A program made the translations under genes and the position numbers. From Polytrichum commune (taxonomy: Eukaryota; Streptophyta; Polytrichopsida; Polytrichales; Polytrichaceae), in NCBI GenBank assembly GCA_950295325.1, contig OX485805.1, positions 21,687,501-21,751,500 on the forward strand: DNA of 64,000 nt, in the 5' to 3' direction. Positions 1 through 14,300 of the stretch are shown one piece after another (position 1 is the stretch's first letter; every line of letters starts with the position of its first letter). The notes below the pieces were generated by a model. The model searched no databases. It saw only the letters and a program-made list of their open reading frames with translations, and was not told the origin of the DNA.

Positions 1-803
1 TACTGCAGAAGAACTTACAGACAGATATTGACAGAGATGTTTTTTAGACATCGAAATCCTCACAGGTGCACTTGGGGAAGGCTGCACTTGGGAAAGCCCA
101 GGGGCTGATCACACGGGCCAGTTCAGACACCATCCGTCGCCACCATCGGCTGTAATAGTGTGAATAGTGGTGGGCCAGCATCTTAATCCCCAGCAATTTC
201 ACTGCTGGAACCGGATGGAAATTTTGGTGTGGTCGGGGCATGAACCACATTACTGTACTTATGATGAGAAGGACGGCCGCGCCGCGCGAGGGTAAGTTAG
301 TGGAGATCAGATGCGGTTGTGGAGATTTGGGATGGGTTTTGCCATGACTATTTACAACAGAGCAATGTGATGAGAGCATTGGACTGCGCGCCATAGCTCC
401 GAGGATATCTCCCAGCTGCCACCACTGGACACTGACCTGCTGCATCAGCTACGCAATCACATCCTCCAATCTCGGCCATCGGACGGACATGTCTGTAGGA
501 CATCATGAACTCAGATAGGTTCGGTGGGAGTTGTGTAAGTAGGGCCGATTCAGGAATCACATTTGCGTCAGGTCGGCTTGTGCTCCATATTTGGCGCCAC
601 TATTTGTGCCATAATCACGTCTGGGCTAAGTTCAGAATGTGCTAGAGTCTGGGGGAATTGGGGAGTCGCAAATACATCGTGGAAGGGCGGCATAACCCAC
701 ATTCCTGCGTATGAGGGACCATAGTGGTAGAAATATTCGATAGAGGTTCTGAAACCGAGCTTGCAGGGACGATGATGCGTGGAGCATTAGGCTGGTAGCT
801 GAG

Positions 804-844
<41 letters not shown>

Positions 845-1722
845 GGAGGGAGGGTTCAGATGTGGCTATTTCCTTGGAAAGATTTCAAGTCAGTTTGGGC
901 TTTCGACAGCTGATGATGCAAGGGTTCTTGTAGGAATCTCGCAGGTATTTCGAGCAAGAATCTATGGCAGGGTATTATCATTTTTCTGGGGTTTATGGGA
1001 ATTTAGGAATCTTGAACTGACACTTTGAGTGTGTGTGTGAATCTGCAATGAAGCCACATCTGGGAGGTAGGGGACGTAATGTAAACTTTAGGTTACAGGC
1101 ATGATGACTTTTGCAGATGCCGAGTCTATGTGCGAAACCTTTAAGAAATAGCATTTCGCAGTGTGTACCCTACTTGTACCCTACTTCCAGTACCGGTGGA
1201 AATTTGGACCCGCAGGCCGTGATGGGGACACTCAGCTAGCAATCATCTGGCTTAAATCCAGGAAAGGAGCATCTCCTGGGGAACTTCACCGTCTTCGACA
1301 CAGCTAGCTGGGGTGGGGGCAATGCGACTGGGTCAAACCCCTGAACCCAAAGTCGACTTTACACTCCTGAGCTGGCTGGAGTTGTATGTGTAGGGTGCTA
1401 CTTACACACAATCAGTTACGAAAACCTAGTTAGAATATCTCGGATGACTCGAATCATTCTCTTCATATTTTAGTCCTTAGTATACTATGTGAAAGACAGC
1501 AATATCGTGACTTCGGATTAGAACAAAAGACCAGATGGCGCAATAATGCCGATGTGGGCCGCATCTCGTACTACGCAATCCAGCAAATTCTCGAAGGGGA
1601 GGAAAATTGAGCTCTGGGTTTAGTTTAGGTATGGTGACGAAGGAGCGATCCTAAAAGAAATTCCAGCAGGGTTTATGTTGTGGATGGGTTAGGAATTGGT
1701 TGATAGTTTCATATAACCAAGG
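1..1722. other. Upstream region of the glycosyltransferase gene, no gene called
   Basis: No coding region that I can support. An open frame on the minus strand (44-445) has one hydrophobic stretch but resembles no family I know and shows no splice context. The segment carries a long (GA)n tract at about 809-841 and ends 5' of the glycosyltransferase start codon at 1723. It probably contains the promoter and 5' UTR, but I cannot place a transcription start. Confidence 0.4.
809..841. repeat. (GA)n microsatellite
   Basis: About 16 uninterrupted GA dinucleotides, flanked by further purine-rich sequence. It lies roughly 0.9 kb upstream of the glycosyltransferase start codon. GA tracts are common in plant promoters and leaders; a regulatory role here is only inference. 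Confidence 0.95.
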
Positions 1723-4700
1723 ATGGGGCTTCCTCCTCTCCCGCCAGCGATGGCAGATCAAAAGGTGAGAGGACCATCATCAAATGGAGGGGGTAAGGGT
1801 TCAGGACTTGAATCTCGGAAGCGTGGATTGCCTATGGCTGGTCGCATGAGTGAGATGAGGCCGAGGGAAGCTGTGGTGGTTGGGATTCACGAAGACTCCA
1901 GCAATGTATGGGGAAAGTACAGTGGGGATAAGTCCAGGGCTCATCATGCATTGCGAAACCCAGGGATGAGGAGTCCAAGTCACGCTTCCGAGAATGTGAG
2001 ATGGATGAGTGCCAGGGGCAGAGCACTGATATTTGTGCTTATCATCACACTGTTCTTTGTTCTGGAGGCTATGATGCAAGGGTCAATTGCAATGCGAATG
2101 CGAGGAATGGATACCTCATCAACAGGGGCAGGTGGTGGATTCTTCCCAAGTGCTAGAATTTCAAAATCTGTGCCATCTCTCCCACAAGAGATTGTGAAAT
2201 TCATCCCGCAGAATATTGTCAACCGGCTGTTGCTATCCAAGGCACAGATTAAGACTCCAGAGCAGTCACGATCCGTCACTCGGTCCCCACTTCTTGCAGT
2301 GGTACAAACCTAAACCGCGCTACCCTAATTCTTCAAAATTTTCAGGATTCTGTTACTGGCAGGTTTCACTCAAAATGTAATCTTATGGCAATGAATATAT
2401 AACTCTTTTGGGTTATTAATGTAAGCAGGCGACAGTGATGTTATGCTGATGCTAATGTGGGATGGTTGTGTACTCTGTATGCTTACCTACAAGATCGTAT
2501 ACACGTTATGAGAGGTCGGTATGGACATTGACATTTGTCGACACTTAGTTTTCAGTTTGCGCAACCTATTATATGCTACTCTTAACAAAACATTATTACT
2601 GGACGCCTTGACCCAATTTTTCTGCATGGATACTACGTACTTTTGAGTGGTAGGTCGTGATTGTAATGGCTTAGCTCAGTAAAGCATATGCATTTGAGAG
2701 TTCCATTACAAGTTCTAGAAATATGTGACAGAATGGGTCCCATGGAATATGTAGTACCTCACTTCTTCTGTATTTGTTGTAATGATGGTAATATCCCTAA
2801 CCAGAGTCACCTGATGTGGTGCTTTAGGATCCTGGTTATCTTTTAACCTGATTTGATCTGGATTGTTGCTTTTTCTAGCATTAGGTAGTCCAAACTGTTT
2901 ATCAGGTTTGATGAATTTCATGTTTTGTAATCCTGCAGGTTTTGCCCAACTTAGGGATAAGTCCTCAATCCCTCTACATACTTACGGTCGTTAAAGGCCT
3001 CCTATCACTTGGTTACAAATTTGAGGTATGTGTCCAGCAAAGGTATCTCAACATGCCATCTTCATTGGCATTCAGATCAAATAAATAATCTATGTATTGA
3101 TTTAAAAACACTGGTCTCTCTCATCGGGCCTTTTCTGTTCCTTCTGAACAGATGTTATAGTGGTAAACCTACTGCTGCCTTTTCACATAGGAACTCTCTT
3201 ACCATATCATGCTGAGTCATTAAGTTCCTACTTGAATAATCCGAGATATTAGTACTTTCATCCATTGGTTACAAGAAGTATGGTTGGCTTGGTTGCCATA
3301 TATTCAAAAATTGAACAATGAGGGTATTTTTGTTTGCCTGACCATTATTGTAGGTGATGTGGTTCATTGCATTGTAAATGTTTTCTCTGATTCTAGATCA
3401 GATAATTTACGTGGAACTACAATACTTGGAGACAGGTACTTGCAATGAAGGAGGGAGACTTGCGCTTCACTTTTGAAAATATGGGGGTGATTGTCTCACA
3501 CATACATGTGGATCCCCTGCATGATGCAACTGTTGACTGGCTCAAGTAAGTTTGTGCAATCTCAAAGTGAGTCAACCTCTGAAAGTGAAGGGACTGCATA
3601 TGTGTGGCATCTAACAATCAGAAAATGTTGAAATGCAGTTACGAAGCAGTGATCGCTGTATCCCTCAATGCAAAAGTTGTGTTGACAAGGTCAGTGTCCA
3701 AAATTTCAGAAAGTCCAATCTCTTTCTTGAATTAATTGAATTGCTATCTTCTTGTGCATTCATATGGACATATAAGAATCATGCAGCTTGAAAAAAGTCT
3801 CCAAGTCTGAGCTTTTTCTTTCTATTCTATTTATTCATGGCCACTCCATATCACAATCGCATTTCTCCATTTCTTTTGTGCAGTTATGGTATTCATTCAG
3901 TTTTTTTGGCAATTACGTTACAATTTCTCTGGGTTTATGTGGCTACCCAAGTATGCTTGGGAGGCAGCAGAATCATGTGTATTGCTTGCGAGTATGGGGA
4001 ATAAATAAAAACCTGTAAGGGGGGAGAGAGTTATCCTCAAACTATGTAATAGGATAGATAAGCACCATTTGAGGCTGTGTGTGTTTGCAAGGAACACATT
4101 CACAATCCACTTTGTATTAGTTATACTATGGCACTGTTCCTTCAATATTGGGCTATTGAATGATTTCATTGCATTGTGTTGTATAGAAGGCTATGGTATT
4201 GTGTTTGAACAGATTTATCAGGATTTGGTATATATTCTCATCTCTATCATTAACAATACAGTGTTCTTGCAGCTTAGCAAGGACACCCTTCCGGACAGTG
4301 CCAGTCATTTGGGTGATTATGACTGACGTACTGGCTGCTGGCCTTGGTGTGTATGAGTCAAATAATGCCACAAGTCTTCTATATGACTGGAGTCGAAGTT
4401 TCAAGCGAGCTGATGTTGTGGTGTTTCCCAACTATGTTCTTCCGGTAATTCTAATATTCTAGCATCTTTTGTCTTTTTGACACGTTCACATTCTATTCCA
4501 CATGGACAAGTAAAATTTAATCATTGTTGATGGCTCTTGCTTCTTCTTGTTAATTGAGTAGTCTTGATTGACTTAAGTGAAGATCATGGAGAGGAAATTT
4601 GGGTTGCTGAAATTAGTTTTTATGATGCTAAGGAATGATGAGCAACAGTCACCTCAAATTTTGATGATTCTAAGCAACTTATCAATATTTCTGTCACTGT

Positions 4701-7700
4701 TTGCAGCTGGTTTATACCTCATTGGATGTGGGAAACTTTTATGTGATTCCGGGATCTCCTGTTGAGTTATGGGATGCAAAAGTCTACATGGCCACTCATG
4801 ATCGAGCAAGCCTTCGTATTCAATCCAACTTGGGGAAGGAGCGGTTTGGCATTTCCGTTGTTGGCAGTCCATTTTTACACCATAATGAATGGAGGGAGCA
4901 CGCATTTCTCATGCGTGCATTGGCCAATGTTATTTCACAACCGAGTGGTGATGCCCACAATTTCCAGTTATTTATTCTTGGGCACAGCAACTCTTCCAAC
5001 CATTATGCTGATGCTTTGCAGGTCAGAGTCTGAATCTGGCATGATTCGCCAATGTTACTTCACACCTAAACCCCAAACCTGGCATGCAGACCTGTCTGAA
5101 TGGTCCAGGTTTGAAAAACTCACTAAAAGTAGAGCCACTATGGTTAACAGCAAGCTGTTAGTACGATCTTCCTCGACTATTCTAGATTGTCATGTCCAAC
5201 AACCTTAAGTTTTCTTAAAATGTGTGGGTTTTTACCAGCTGAAGGTGACAATCACGTTCCTTGTATAATTCTCATGCAGTTCGTTACAGGTGTGGGCAGT
5301 TCATACAAACTTTTGTGGAAGTTCCACTTCTATGGAATGCCTTTCACTCTGTGTCCCTCCTGTAGGTCTCACAATTTATTATGGCTTTGAGAAGTACATC
5401 TCCAGGTCTTGGAGCTTGACAATGCTAATAGTGTGTTATCTCTTATCTACTGCAGTATTATAATTGTGGCATTTTAAATTGAATGACCTACAGGCCATGG
5501 CGGAGCACTTGGGTCTCTCAAAAGGTGCAGTGGAGTACATTGGCACAGACCGTGACATACAAGGCGTTCTTTGGATTTCTGACGTTGTTGTTTATGCCTC
5601 CTACTTGAATGAGCAGGCATTTCCTCCTAGTCTTGTTCGAGCCATGAGCCTTCAACGCCCTGTGATTGCACCTAAACAGGCTCCCTTCAAAGAATATGTA
5701 AGTTCTCCATTTTCCTGTCTATGTCATCTCACTAATAATATATCATCTCCATTTTTTTGTTTAGGAAGCTCCTCAGGGCTTTCAGCAAACCTATATTGCT
5801 CTTTGGCACGTCGTCTAGCTGTCTGCCATAATGTTCAAAAATAAAAAATGAGAAATCAGTGTATGGTGTGCATCCCTTACGTTTAAATTGACATGCGCGA
5901 GGTTCATAGTCAATTTTCTCATTGGTGTTGCTTCAGATCAAAGATGGTGTAAATGGCCTACTTTACTCCATGGGTGACTATCTTGAATTGAGCAAGGCGC
6001 TTATGAAAGTGAAATCAAGCGAAGGAAATTTCTTCATCCCCTCAGTGGGTGAAGCTACTGCAGCCCACAACTTCCTGGCTCTGAATGTTACTTTAGGTTA
6101 TGGTAAACTCCTTGAAAACCTCATCAACTTTCCACCTGATGTAATGAAACCCCAACCACCAGAGGAAGTTTCTGCATTGAGTGACAAAGGTTGGTGCTGG
6201 GATCTTATGTCTCCCTTAAGAGAAAAAGGAGAGGTCATTGCAAACCAAGTGAAGTCATCCACAGAGGCTGATGAAGATTTGGAAGGTTCGGGGATAGTTG
6301 GCATTCTCGAAGCTCAGTGGATGGAGCACATGTTAGCCACCAAAAATGGGCTTGAGAGAGCTAAAGCTCTCAACTTAGCTGAGGAGGGAGATATTATTGT
6401 GGACGTTCCAAGGGAGCAGGCAAAACTGCAAGAGGAGGAAGATGATGTGGCCCACATCGAGCAGGAAGAGGTAAGTCATTGCCACTTGAATATGACAATC
6501 ACTTTTCTGTCACAGTAATATTCAGAGAGCTGTTTGCAAGAAAGGAGGGTTTAGAGGATATACAGAGTAGAGCTTGCACTGATGATATACCTGCCTTAAC
6601 GTTTCACAATCTTCTATTTTCTTCATAGTTGGTGGAGAGGAATGAGCCACGAGAAGAAACATGGGAAGAGGTGACTAAGAACCTAAGGAAGACTGAAGTG
6701 CATAGAGAACGGCTACGGGAGCAGGATGATGGAGATCTTGAAAGAACAGGTCAACCTCTCTGTATTTATGAGCCTTACTATGGAGCCGGCAGCTGGGGAT
6801 TCCTACATGAGGGAAACACCCTATACAGAGGACTGAGTCTTGTAAGTGCATATCTTCACAAACCATATAAATTTTCACTATCTCCCTGAATGCCTTGTGA
6901 AGTGCAACTTCTTGTTGACCTTTAGGTTCTAGAACATCTTAGACATTGTTCTAGAGTAAATGTTTGCCGTGTCTTTTAATTCCTTATTCTGAAGTTGGTG
7001 TTGTTTGAGAAAAAGTTTCAAACTGGAATGTATCTATTTGATTACGAGTGTAAATCATCACATAATAGGTGTATATTACAGCCTGATTGGGTGAGTGGAG
7101 TGGTAGAGTTATTCTGATGTGCCTCATTCTTTTCCAATTTGAACAGCCATTAGTGTATATCTGACTCTGTTTGGACTGGTAATTCCGCGTAATTGTGGCA
7201 GTCAACAGTTGGTAAACGACCTGGGGATGACGATGTAGATGCACAAGTGCGCCTCCCAGTTCTTCTGAATCAGACATACTATCGTAACTTGCTGTGTGAT
7301 TATGGTGCTATTCTTGCTATTGGCAACCGAATCGATCGAATACACAAGAATGCCTGGATTGGGTTTCAGCCTTGGCGTGCAGTGAGCAAAAATGTATGAT
7401 GTCATGCTCTTGTCCTTGATAACACTGGTTAGTCTATGCATGGATCTGATTAGACGTAAATTGATTAGTTGTGGCCAAAATGTGCTACATGTCATTATGT
7501 GAGTGGTTGTAACTTCTTAAATGTGATGTGGAAATTGAATGTAGGCAGAGACATGCCCAATCAGACCTGAATGTACGGATTGTGATACAGTTGTACGTGG
7601 TGAAATTGCATAATTTAACTTGCTATTGGTAAATCTCACTGTTGGTCATGTATGATGACAGATGGCATTGATGCCTGATGCAGAGGCAGCAGTAAGTGCT

Positions 7701-9287
7701 GCAGTGCAGACAGGGAGGGATGGTGATGCCCTGTACTTCTGGGCGTACAATGATATATCTAATGTTGGCGGGGACGTGAAACAGAATGATTTCTGGGCGA
7801 TGTGTGATCTCCTAAACAATGGGAACTGCAGGTACATTAACCATTTCTCAATTTTAACTTTCAGTCCTCAGGCACTATACATTCTGCTCTTTTTGACAGC
7901 CCAGAGTTCATTTTATTGCAAAAGGAAGGTTATGATTGAAGAGGAACCGTGTCTTGTGAACAGAGAGGCTTATTTGAAGGCACTCAAGCATATGTATGGG
8001 CTGCCAGATGATTGGAAGAAACTTCCCCCAATGCCCTCAGATGGTAGTCCATGGTCAGCCATGCACTGCTGGACTCTACCCACATCATCTTTTGTGGAGC
8101 TTGTTCTATTTTCTAGGTAGTTGGAAAGACTTCACCTACTATATGTTCCATTAATGCAAAAGGGATGTTGAATTTTGCGTGTACATGGAATTACAGTCAA
8201 CTGCCAAGATATGCTTTTGAAATTCTTACTGGGCATTTCATCATTTTTCTGCAAACTGTCAAGTTTCTATCTGTTTATGATTTTATTCAACCTCTGAAGT
8301 TTGGAAATCGACTGACCTGAATTTTGTGTCCAGGATATTTGTGGATGCACTTGATTCCCAGTTTTACAAGGAACACCATGACCTTGGGAGATGCTTCATG
8401 GCTCAATCCAAAGATCAGGTACATCTTTTATACACATTCCCATGTGCTACAATATACTGTATGCTATAGGTTTACTGATACCCTACATGTGGCAATTAAT
8501 TTGTTTTGGCCAAAAGTGCCACTTGACATCAGATAAATGGTTGAGACTTCTTAAATAATGATGTGGGAATTGTATTAAGGCAGAGATGTGCCGATCAGAC
8601 ATGAACGCACGGTAGATTGTACATGTGGTTATTGTTACCTTTGACTATGTTAATTGATCTTAAATGTAGTGTGATCTAATATATGGTCATTATCGGAAGC
8701 CTATTTAGTACTTACATTCCAATTGCTGATTTGGCTGATGAGTGATGCACAGGATCTATAACTACACTATATTTAGCAAAGTTTCACTATTTTTATATGG
8801 TCTTAACTGCTGGTACCTTGAACATGTGAATGTGCAGGAAAGGCATTGTTACTGCCAGTTGTTAGAGGGCCTGGTTAATGTATGGGCATACCACAGTGCT
8901 CGGCGGATGATATATGTAGATCCACGATCCGGGGCAATGAAGGAAGTGCACAACCTTGAGTTTCGACAATCGAAAATGTGGGTCAGTTGGTTTAGTAAAG
9001 AGACACTCAAGTCAATGGATGATGATCTTGCTGAAGCTATGGTGGATGGTGATGTGGCAAATGATCACTGGCTTTGGCCGATGACAGGTGAGGTATTTTG
9101 GGGGGGAATCATCGAGTTAGAAAGAGAGGAGCGCTGGAAGGCCAAGGCTGAAAAGCAAAGGCTGAACCAAGAGAGGATACAGCGCATGCGGGAACGTCAA
9201 AAGTTTAAAGCCATAGGCAAATTTGTCAAACCAAAGGCTGAGGAAGGTCTATCACAGAAGAATCAAAGCAATCTCACAGTGCTGTAA
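1723..9287 (+). CDS. GT4-like glycosyltransferase family protein, Golgi type II membrane protein (14 exons)
   Basis: Exons: 1723-2301, 2939-3025, 3436-3545, 3639-3689, 4273-4444, 4707-5021, 5494-5697, 5937-6470, 6629-6841, 7202-7393, 7662-7831, 7964-8116, 8334-8418, 8838-9287. All junctions are GT-AG and phases agree, giving 1104 aa. Residues 1-100 are basic and low-complexity; residues 101-117 are one transmembrane helix, suggesting a type II Golgi protein. The GT-B/GT4-like part spans about residues 200-560, with VIPGSP, a Rossmann-like FGISVVGSPFLHH and the loop YASYLNEQAFPPSLVRAM. The C-terminal half carries signatures of the plant family related to Arabidopsis At5g04480/At4g01210: GQPLCIYEPYYGAGSWGFLH, AWIGFQPWRA, NDHWLWPMTGEVFWGG, then a basic helical tail. 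Donor, acceptor and product are unknown. The first ATG gives the full N-tail; Met10 is an alternative. It converges on FPGS. Confidence 0.9.
7440..8640 (+). repeat. Direct repeat pair in introns 10 and 13 of the glycosyltransferase gene
   Basis: About 130 bp at ~7462-7600 (intron 10) and ~8502-8630 (intron 13) are diverged direct copies. They share the same order of motifs: TGGCCAAAA, ACTTCTTAAAT, GATGTGG, GGCAGAGA, GATCAGAC or AATCAGAC, then a T-rich GTACATGTGG-type end. The copies sit wholly inside introns and do not disturb splice sites. This is probably an old transposon fragment or an intronic duplication. Confidence 0.7.
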
Positions 9288-11194
9288 ATTCTGATCATTT
9301 TCAAGCAATTCAGCGACGGCAGCATCGGGATGTTGAGCATTTTTAACAACTAGAGATGGTGATTGTACTCGATCACACTATTCTTGAATCTGCCCTTCGG
9401 CTCTTCTGGAACTGGATGTGTTGATATAGGTTGCAACCTGCATTTGAAATTTACTAGTGCACCGACCATCCTACAGAAGGAAAACCTCAATTCAATCAAT
9501 GGAATTTAGTTCATTTGGTGTAATCATAGGTTCCTGCTAGGGGAGCACCACATTGTGCACGTTAGTAGTGTTGAGATTGACATGCACAATCATTTTTGAG
9601 AGATTCCACAAAATAAAGGAGTCTCTGTCTCATTACAGACTTGGGGGATTTTATGTTCCTTGAAAACGTTTCAGGACATAATCACAATACTTCTCACTAT
9701 CTACATTGCTCTTCAATGGATGCTCTCTTGCTTGAATCTCACTGCAGTCTTATCTGGGATCAGTATCAAGCTACCTCAGTGTGGCTTATGGAAGACCAGC
9801 AACAGAACAAGCAGCAACCACAACAAACTTGAAACTGGAACATGAGCTGTGAATGACTCCTTAACTTATCCGTAAAAGGCACTTTATGGGTTCAAGTGAG
9901 GGAAAAATCTGATGATTGGTGCTGAGTGCTATTCTGGTACCGGCCTATGAATCCGCTGGATGGCGGCCCTTGATATTTTTTTTCTGAAAAGTAGTACAAT
10001 TATAAATTGTATTTAGTGTCAGCAATTCTATTTGTCTTGCTCAATACTAATTGTAAACTGGCTGTGTAATGTCACCAACACTAAATGTAAACTTAACACT
10101 ATTAATCTTTCCTTATCGAAAAAACCCTTGGGCGTCATAGATTTACAATATTGCAATTACTGTCACTAAGTGATTATTCATCAAATTTTCAATCATCCAT
10201 GATATTATTTAATTATAGAAATGTTAGGATGCAGAATACACCAAACTAAAACCGGATGAACTAAAGTAAGTTGGGAGGACAGTACCTGTAACCTTATTCA
10301 TAGAATATGTCATTATGGTTTGGCTAAAGATGAACCACGAGCCACCTCAATTGACAGCATGAATTTCTGGTGGGGGTCTTGGACAATTTCTTGGAGATTC
10401 AGTTCTTGTTGAAACTCCAGTAGTAGCAATTGCAGTCACCCTTTTTAGCTGCTTTGACAGTTTTTGTGCAATGACTCTTTTTGTTTCAATCGAAAGTCTC
10501 GTTTATCTCTGCAATCATCAATGTCACCATGACGTGCAATCAGAGCAGTGTCGAGCTTGTTTTTCACTTAAGACTTATGTATGTGTGCCTTATGAATGAT
10601 CAATATAGAAAGCTTAGAGGCAAATGCTACTAATTTGATCAATGGTGACTCTTGTTCATTCTGAAGTCTCATATAACTTTGTGATATTGATGTTACCATG
10701 ACAATGCAAATAGAGCAACGTTGAGCTCAAAACAATAGTTCTTTAAGATTGCCCCCATTATTATTATCATTTGCCCCATTGCCACTACTATCATTTGCAA
10801 GAACAGTAGTTCGTGAATACATCACATTCACATGTGATGTTGTTTTTCAATGTCAACTCTGATTTCTAGTCTTGTGGAGTGCACTTCAAAATTTTGCATT
10901 TTGAAACTATTTTTGTATGGGCATATATGGTACAAGTTCATAGAGTCAAGAAGAAGTCTTTTTATATCATGAGTGTTATGTTTTGATTGCTATTAAGAGT
11001 GTTTGAAATAACAATGAAGAACAAAACATTCATAATATAAAAGGCTTCTTCCTTCATTATCACTTGCACATGCTACTAGCATTTTGTAAATACATCTAGA
11101 TGTAGTTGGCAAAAGCTCACTCCAAAGACCAATTCAAGTTGGCTTTCCTTGTATCAAGAAAATGACATTTATGACATTTTTGCAAATGAATTTT

Positions 11195-11345
11195 TATACT
11201 GCCCCGAAGGATTACCAAGTTTAGGGTAGGCATCTTGAATTGTGACATGGATTTTCAAACTGCCCCAAAAGGTTGTTGCACTTTGGGTAGGCATCTTGAA
11301 TGATGAAATGAATTTTCAAACCATCCTAATGGGCTACTGAATTTA
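11195..11345. repeat. Short tandem repeat, ~61-bp unit
   Basis: About two and a half diverged copies with a period of 61 bp. The clearest anchor is GGGTAGGCATCTTGAAT, starting at 11224 and again at 11285, each followed by an ATG(A/G)ATTTTCAAAC-type segment. No coding capacity is evident. Confidence 0.75.
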
Positions 11346-14300
11346 AAAGTATGACTTTTGTATGGCTTAAAGAACTTTGATACCACCATCCAAAAGGTTG
11401 TTGAAATTGGTGTAGTTTTGTTGTGAAATTTGTTGCAAGCGCATTTGAAGCATTGAGAGGATGTTGGAATTGGTGTTATGTGCATACTTTCAAACTCAAA
11501 TTTGATGTGTGTTGTTTTGTGGGCTATACGTGTGTTTCTAGGTCATCCATGTCAGGTTTATGGTCTATCTACATGGTTGACAATTCTCATAAGAGTGCAT
11601 AAGGTTGGTGTTGCCCAGGATGTCTTGGTGTTGCTCATGAACGAGCTTGGGGAAGGGTTTTTCCTTGGTGCAACTACATGGCTAGGGGTATTCAATATGA
11701 AGCTCCATGTGAAGCTAACCATAATCCTATTTGCAATAAAGTTTCTAGCTCCATGTGCAACTCGTGCTCTTATGATTATCATTTATGTCCAACGTATGTG
11801 CTCAATGGTATATGCTCAATGCCCAAACAAGTTATGTACATGGTTGATGTGTGTGTTATGATTTCCTCATATTTGTGAACTTATACTATTTGAATGCATA
11901 TGCTATTTGCTTTCATAGGTAGTATGGTTTGGCAGTAGTTGAGCCACTTGACGCTAACATGGAGGTCCACTTTCTATACACTATTGATAATTCAAACATA
12001 ATCTACATTATGGTCTACCTAATGATCTTGTTCTTCATCATTGTATGCCACATATCTTGGATACATATGATCCGATTAAATTGGGTACGCCTATTTGAAA
12101 TGAGGGAAGCTAAGAGGTGACCATCAATGAGCAGTGAGCGATAACATGTGAGTAGTGAGCAATATCTTGTGAGCAATGAGTGGAAGCATGAAGAAGTTCT
12201 CACAATTGTAAGCATCCAAGTAAGAAAGTCATTTTATTTTGGTTATTTTTATATTACCATGGACAATGCTAAGTCTTTAGTGCAATGCTAAGAACCCTTT
12301 TTAATTTTTAATCTTTATTATGGCTATTAACCGACATATGATTGTTGCATAAAATGTCAAAGATCACCATTCTCAAACACACGCATCAATGCTCTACATA
12401 AAGGACCACTTGTCTTCCACAACTCCCACAAGCTCAAGTAGATGCATGACTTCATTGTAGGTGTATGTTGGAGTGTGAATAAACTTCTTGTTGTTATAAT
12501 CCACCTTGCACAGAAGGAGAATTATTGAGAGTGAGTGGATGGTTGTGGCATAGAGTTGTTGTTGTAAGTGACGGATTTTGAGCATGTGGAACTTAAGGTG
12601 GCCAGACAAGATGGTTTTGTTGGAGAGATGGATGCCACCTCGTTGGCATGTTGTTAAGGTCATGAGAGGGGAACCATCCATCTTGTTTTCAATGAATACT
12701 TTGGAGGGGTGTATTTTTTGGTTTCATGATGTATGGTGGTTTCGAGGAATCAGTCGTGACAGTAGGTAAATTCAATATATTGTAAGGTGATTATGTTAGA
12801 GGGTGGATGATTAGTAGTATATATGGGCAAATATGTGTAAGTATTGGCATGGTTATGAGAGGCATACGCTAGTAAATGAGAGTGTCTAGGGTTAGTGCGA
12901 CAACTAAACATACCCTCCTCTATTGTAACTCTGACATGGTACTCGATCTCAACATTTTCCACACTTTTGATGTCCTTGTGATCTTTGCAATGTTGTTTGT
13001 GTTGATGTTGCAATGATCTTATGTGTTTTTATGTTATTTTATCTAGGTTTGAGGACAATTGGAAAAGATAAGTGCGTGCACAACCCTACAAGGTGGTCAT
13101 GTACACCAAAATGAATGCAAGCCCATGACATTTTAGGAGATGGGTGTTGCGTCATTGGGGTTATGACAATTCCAGACCCGGGATGATGTAATAAGGACTA
13201 AGACCTAGGGTGATTTTAGATATTTTCAACACTTGACATAGTGATAGAACTTTCATATTGTTGGAGTTGGAAGCCAACAACTTTCAAAGCGAATACCTTA
13301 TCCATGCAGATGATGGGGCCAATCTTCACGAACAATGCATTGGACATTATTTCCCAATGACAATCATAATTTATCCTGTGACCTTTCTCACAATGATTGA
13401 TGGCTATGGATTCACTCTTATATGGCGTTCTAAATGTGCAACGTTAAGGGAAACCCTAAAAGCCTACTGGAAAGTCTCGTTGTTTAAAAAAAATTGAGCC
13501 AAGATTTGAATTTTGGACATGTGTCATTTCTTCTCGTGCCCTTCGTAGTGTCCTACAAAGACTTGTATATTGAACTTGTGTGCAAACATATCACCTTTAG
13601 AAGTTGTGATGTTGTTTCCCTCGAGATACTTGAATACATATTTTGAAGCTTGAAGGCAATCTAATCCCAAGGGGGTGACTCCCGTATCTTAGAAAATTAC
13701 GTGAGAACAAATACATGGTCCACTTTAAAGTTGCAACCTACAAATTATAACACATGTACTTATAACAAAGCTCAAGTTATATATTGAATTTCATGGTATA
13801 AAAAAATTAGGGTGTTTACAAATTGATCATATTAGAGAAATTTTACAACCAACATACCATAGGGATCAATAGGGTAGAGAATCAAAATAATATATAATAA
13901 TGCTCTACACTATTGGATGACATCTCATGGTATGTTGGTAGTTGAATGTAATTCGTCGCACTAGACGTAGGAAGGGCTCCCGATAGGTTTGCACATTTTG
14001 TTTGGCTTTGTTAGTTCCTAGTTAGGATTTGTGGGAGCTCTCCAAAGTTTTCATGTATATGCAAACTCCCATCATCTTGCGAACGTGGTGAATGTTGATA
14101 GTTGATTGTTGAAGGTTGGAAAGTAGGTGCATGTGCATAATTGCGCTCCCTAGGTGCGCCCATCCCAAACTTCATATTTCCTACTTTTGATTTTTTTTGT
14201 TTGCTTGGTATATGGATAGGGTATAGGATTTTAAATTCTTGTTGTGATTCCTAACTTTTTTTTTTGGGACCATTCTCGACACAGAAGAAGGGGACAATGT

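Noticed and set aside
44..445. 133-codon minus-strand ORF with a hydrophobic stretch
   Set aside because: No family resemblance, no splice partners, and low-complexity composition; not distinguishable from chance.
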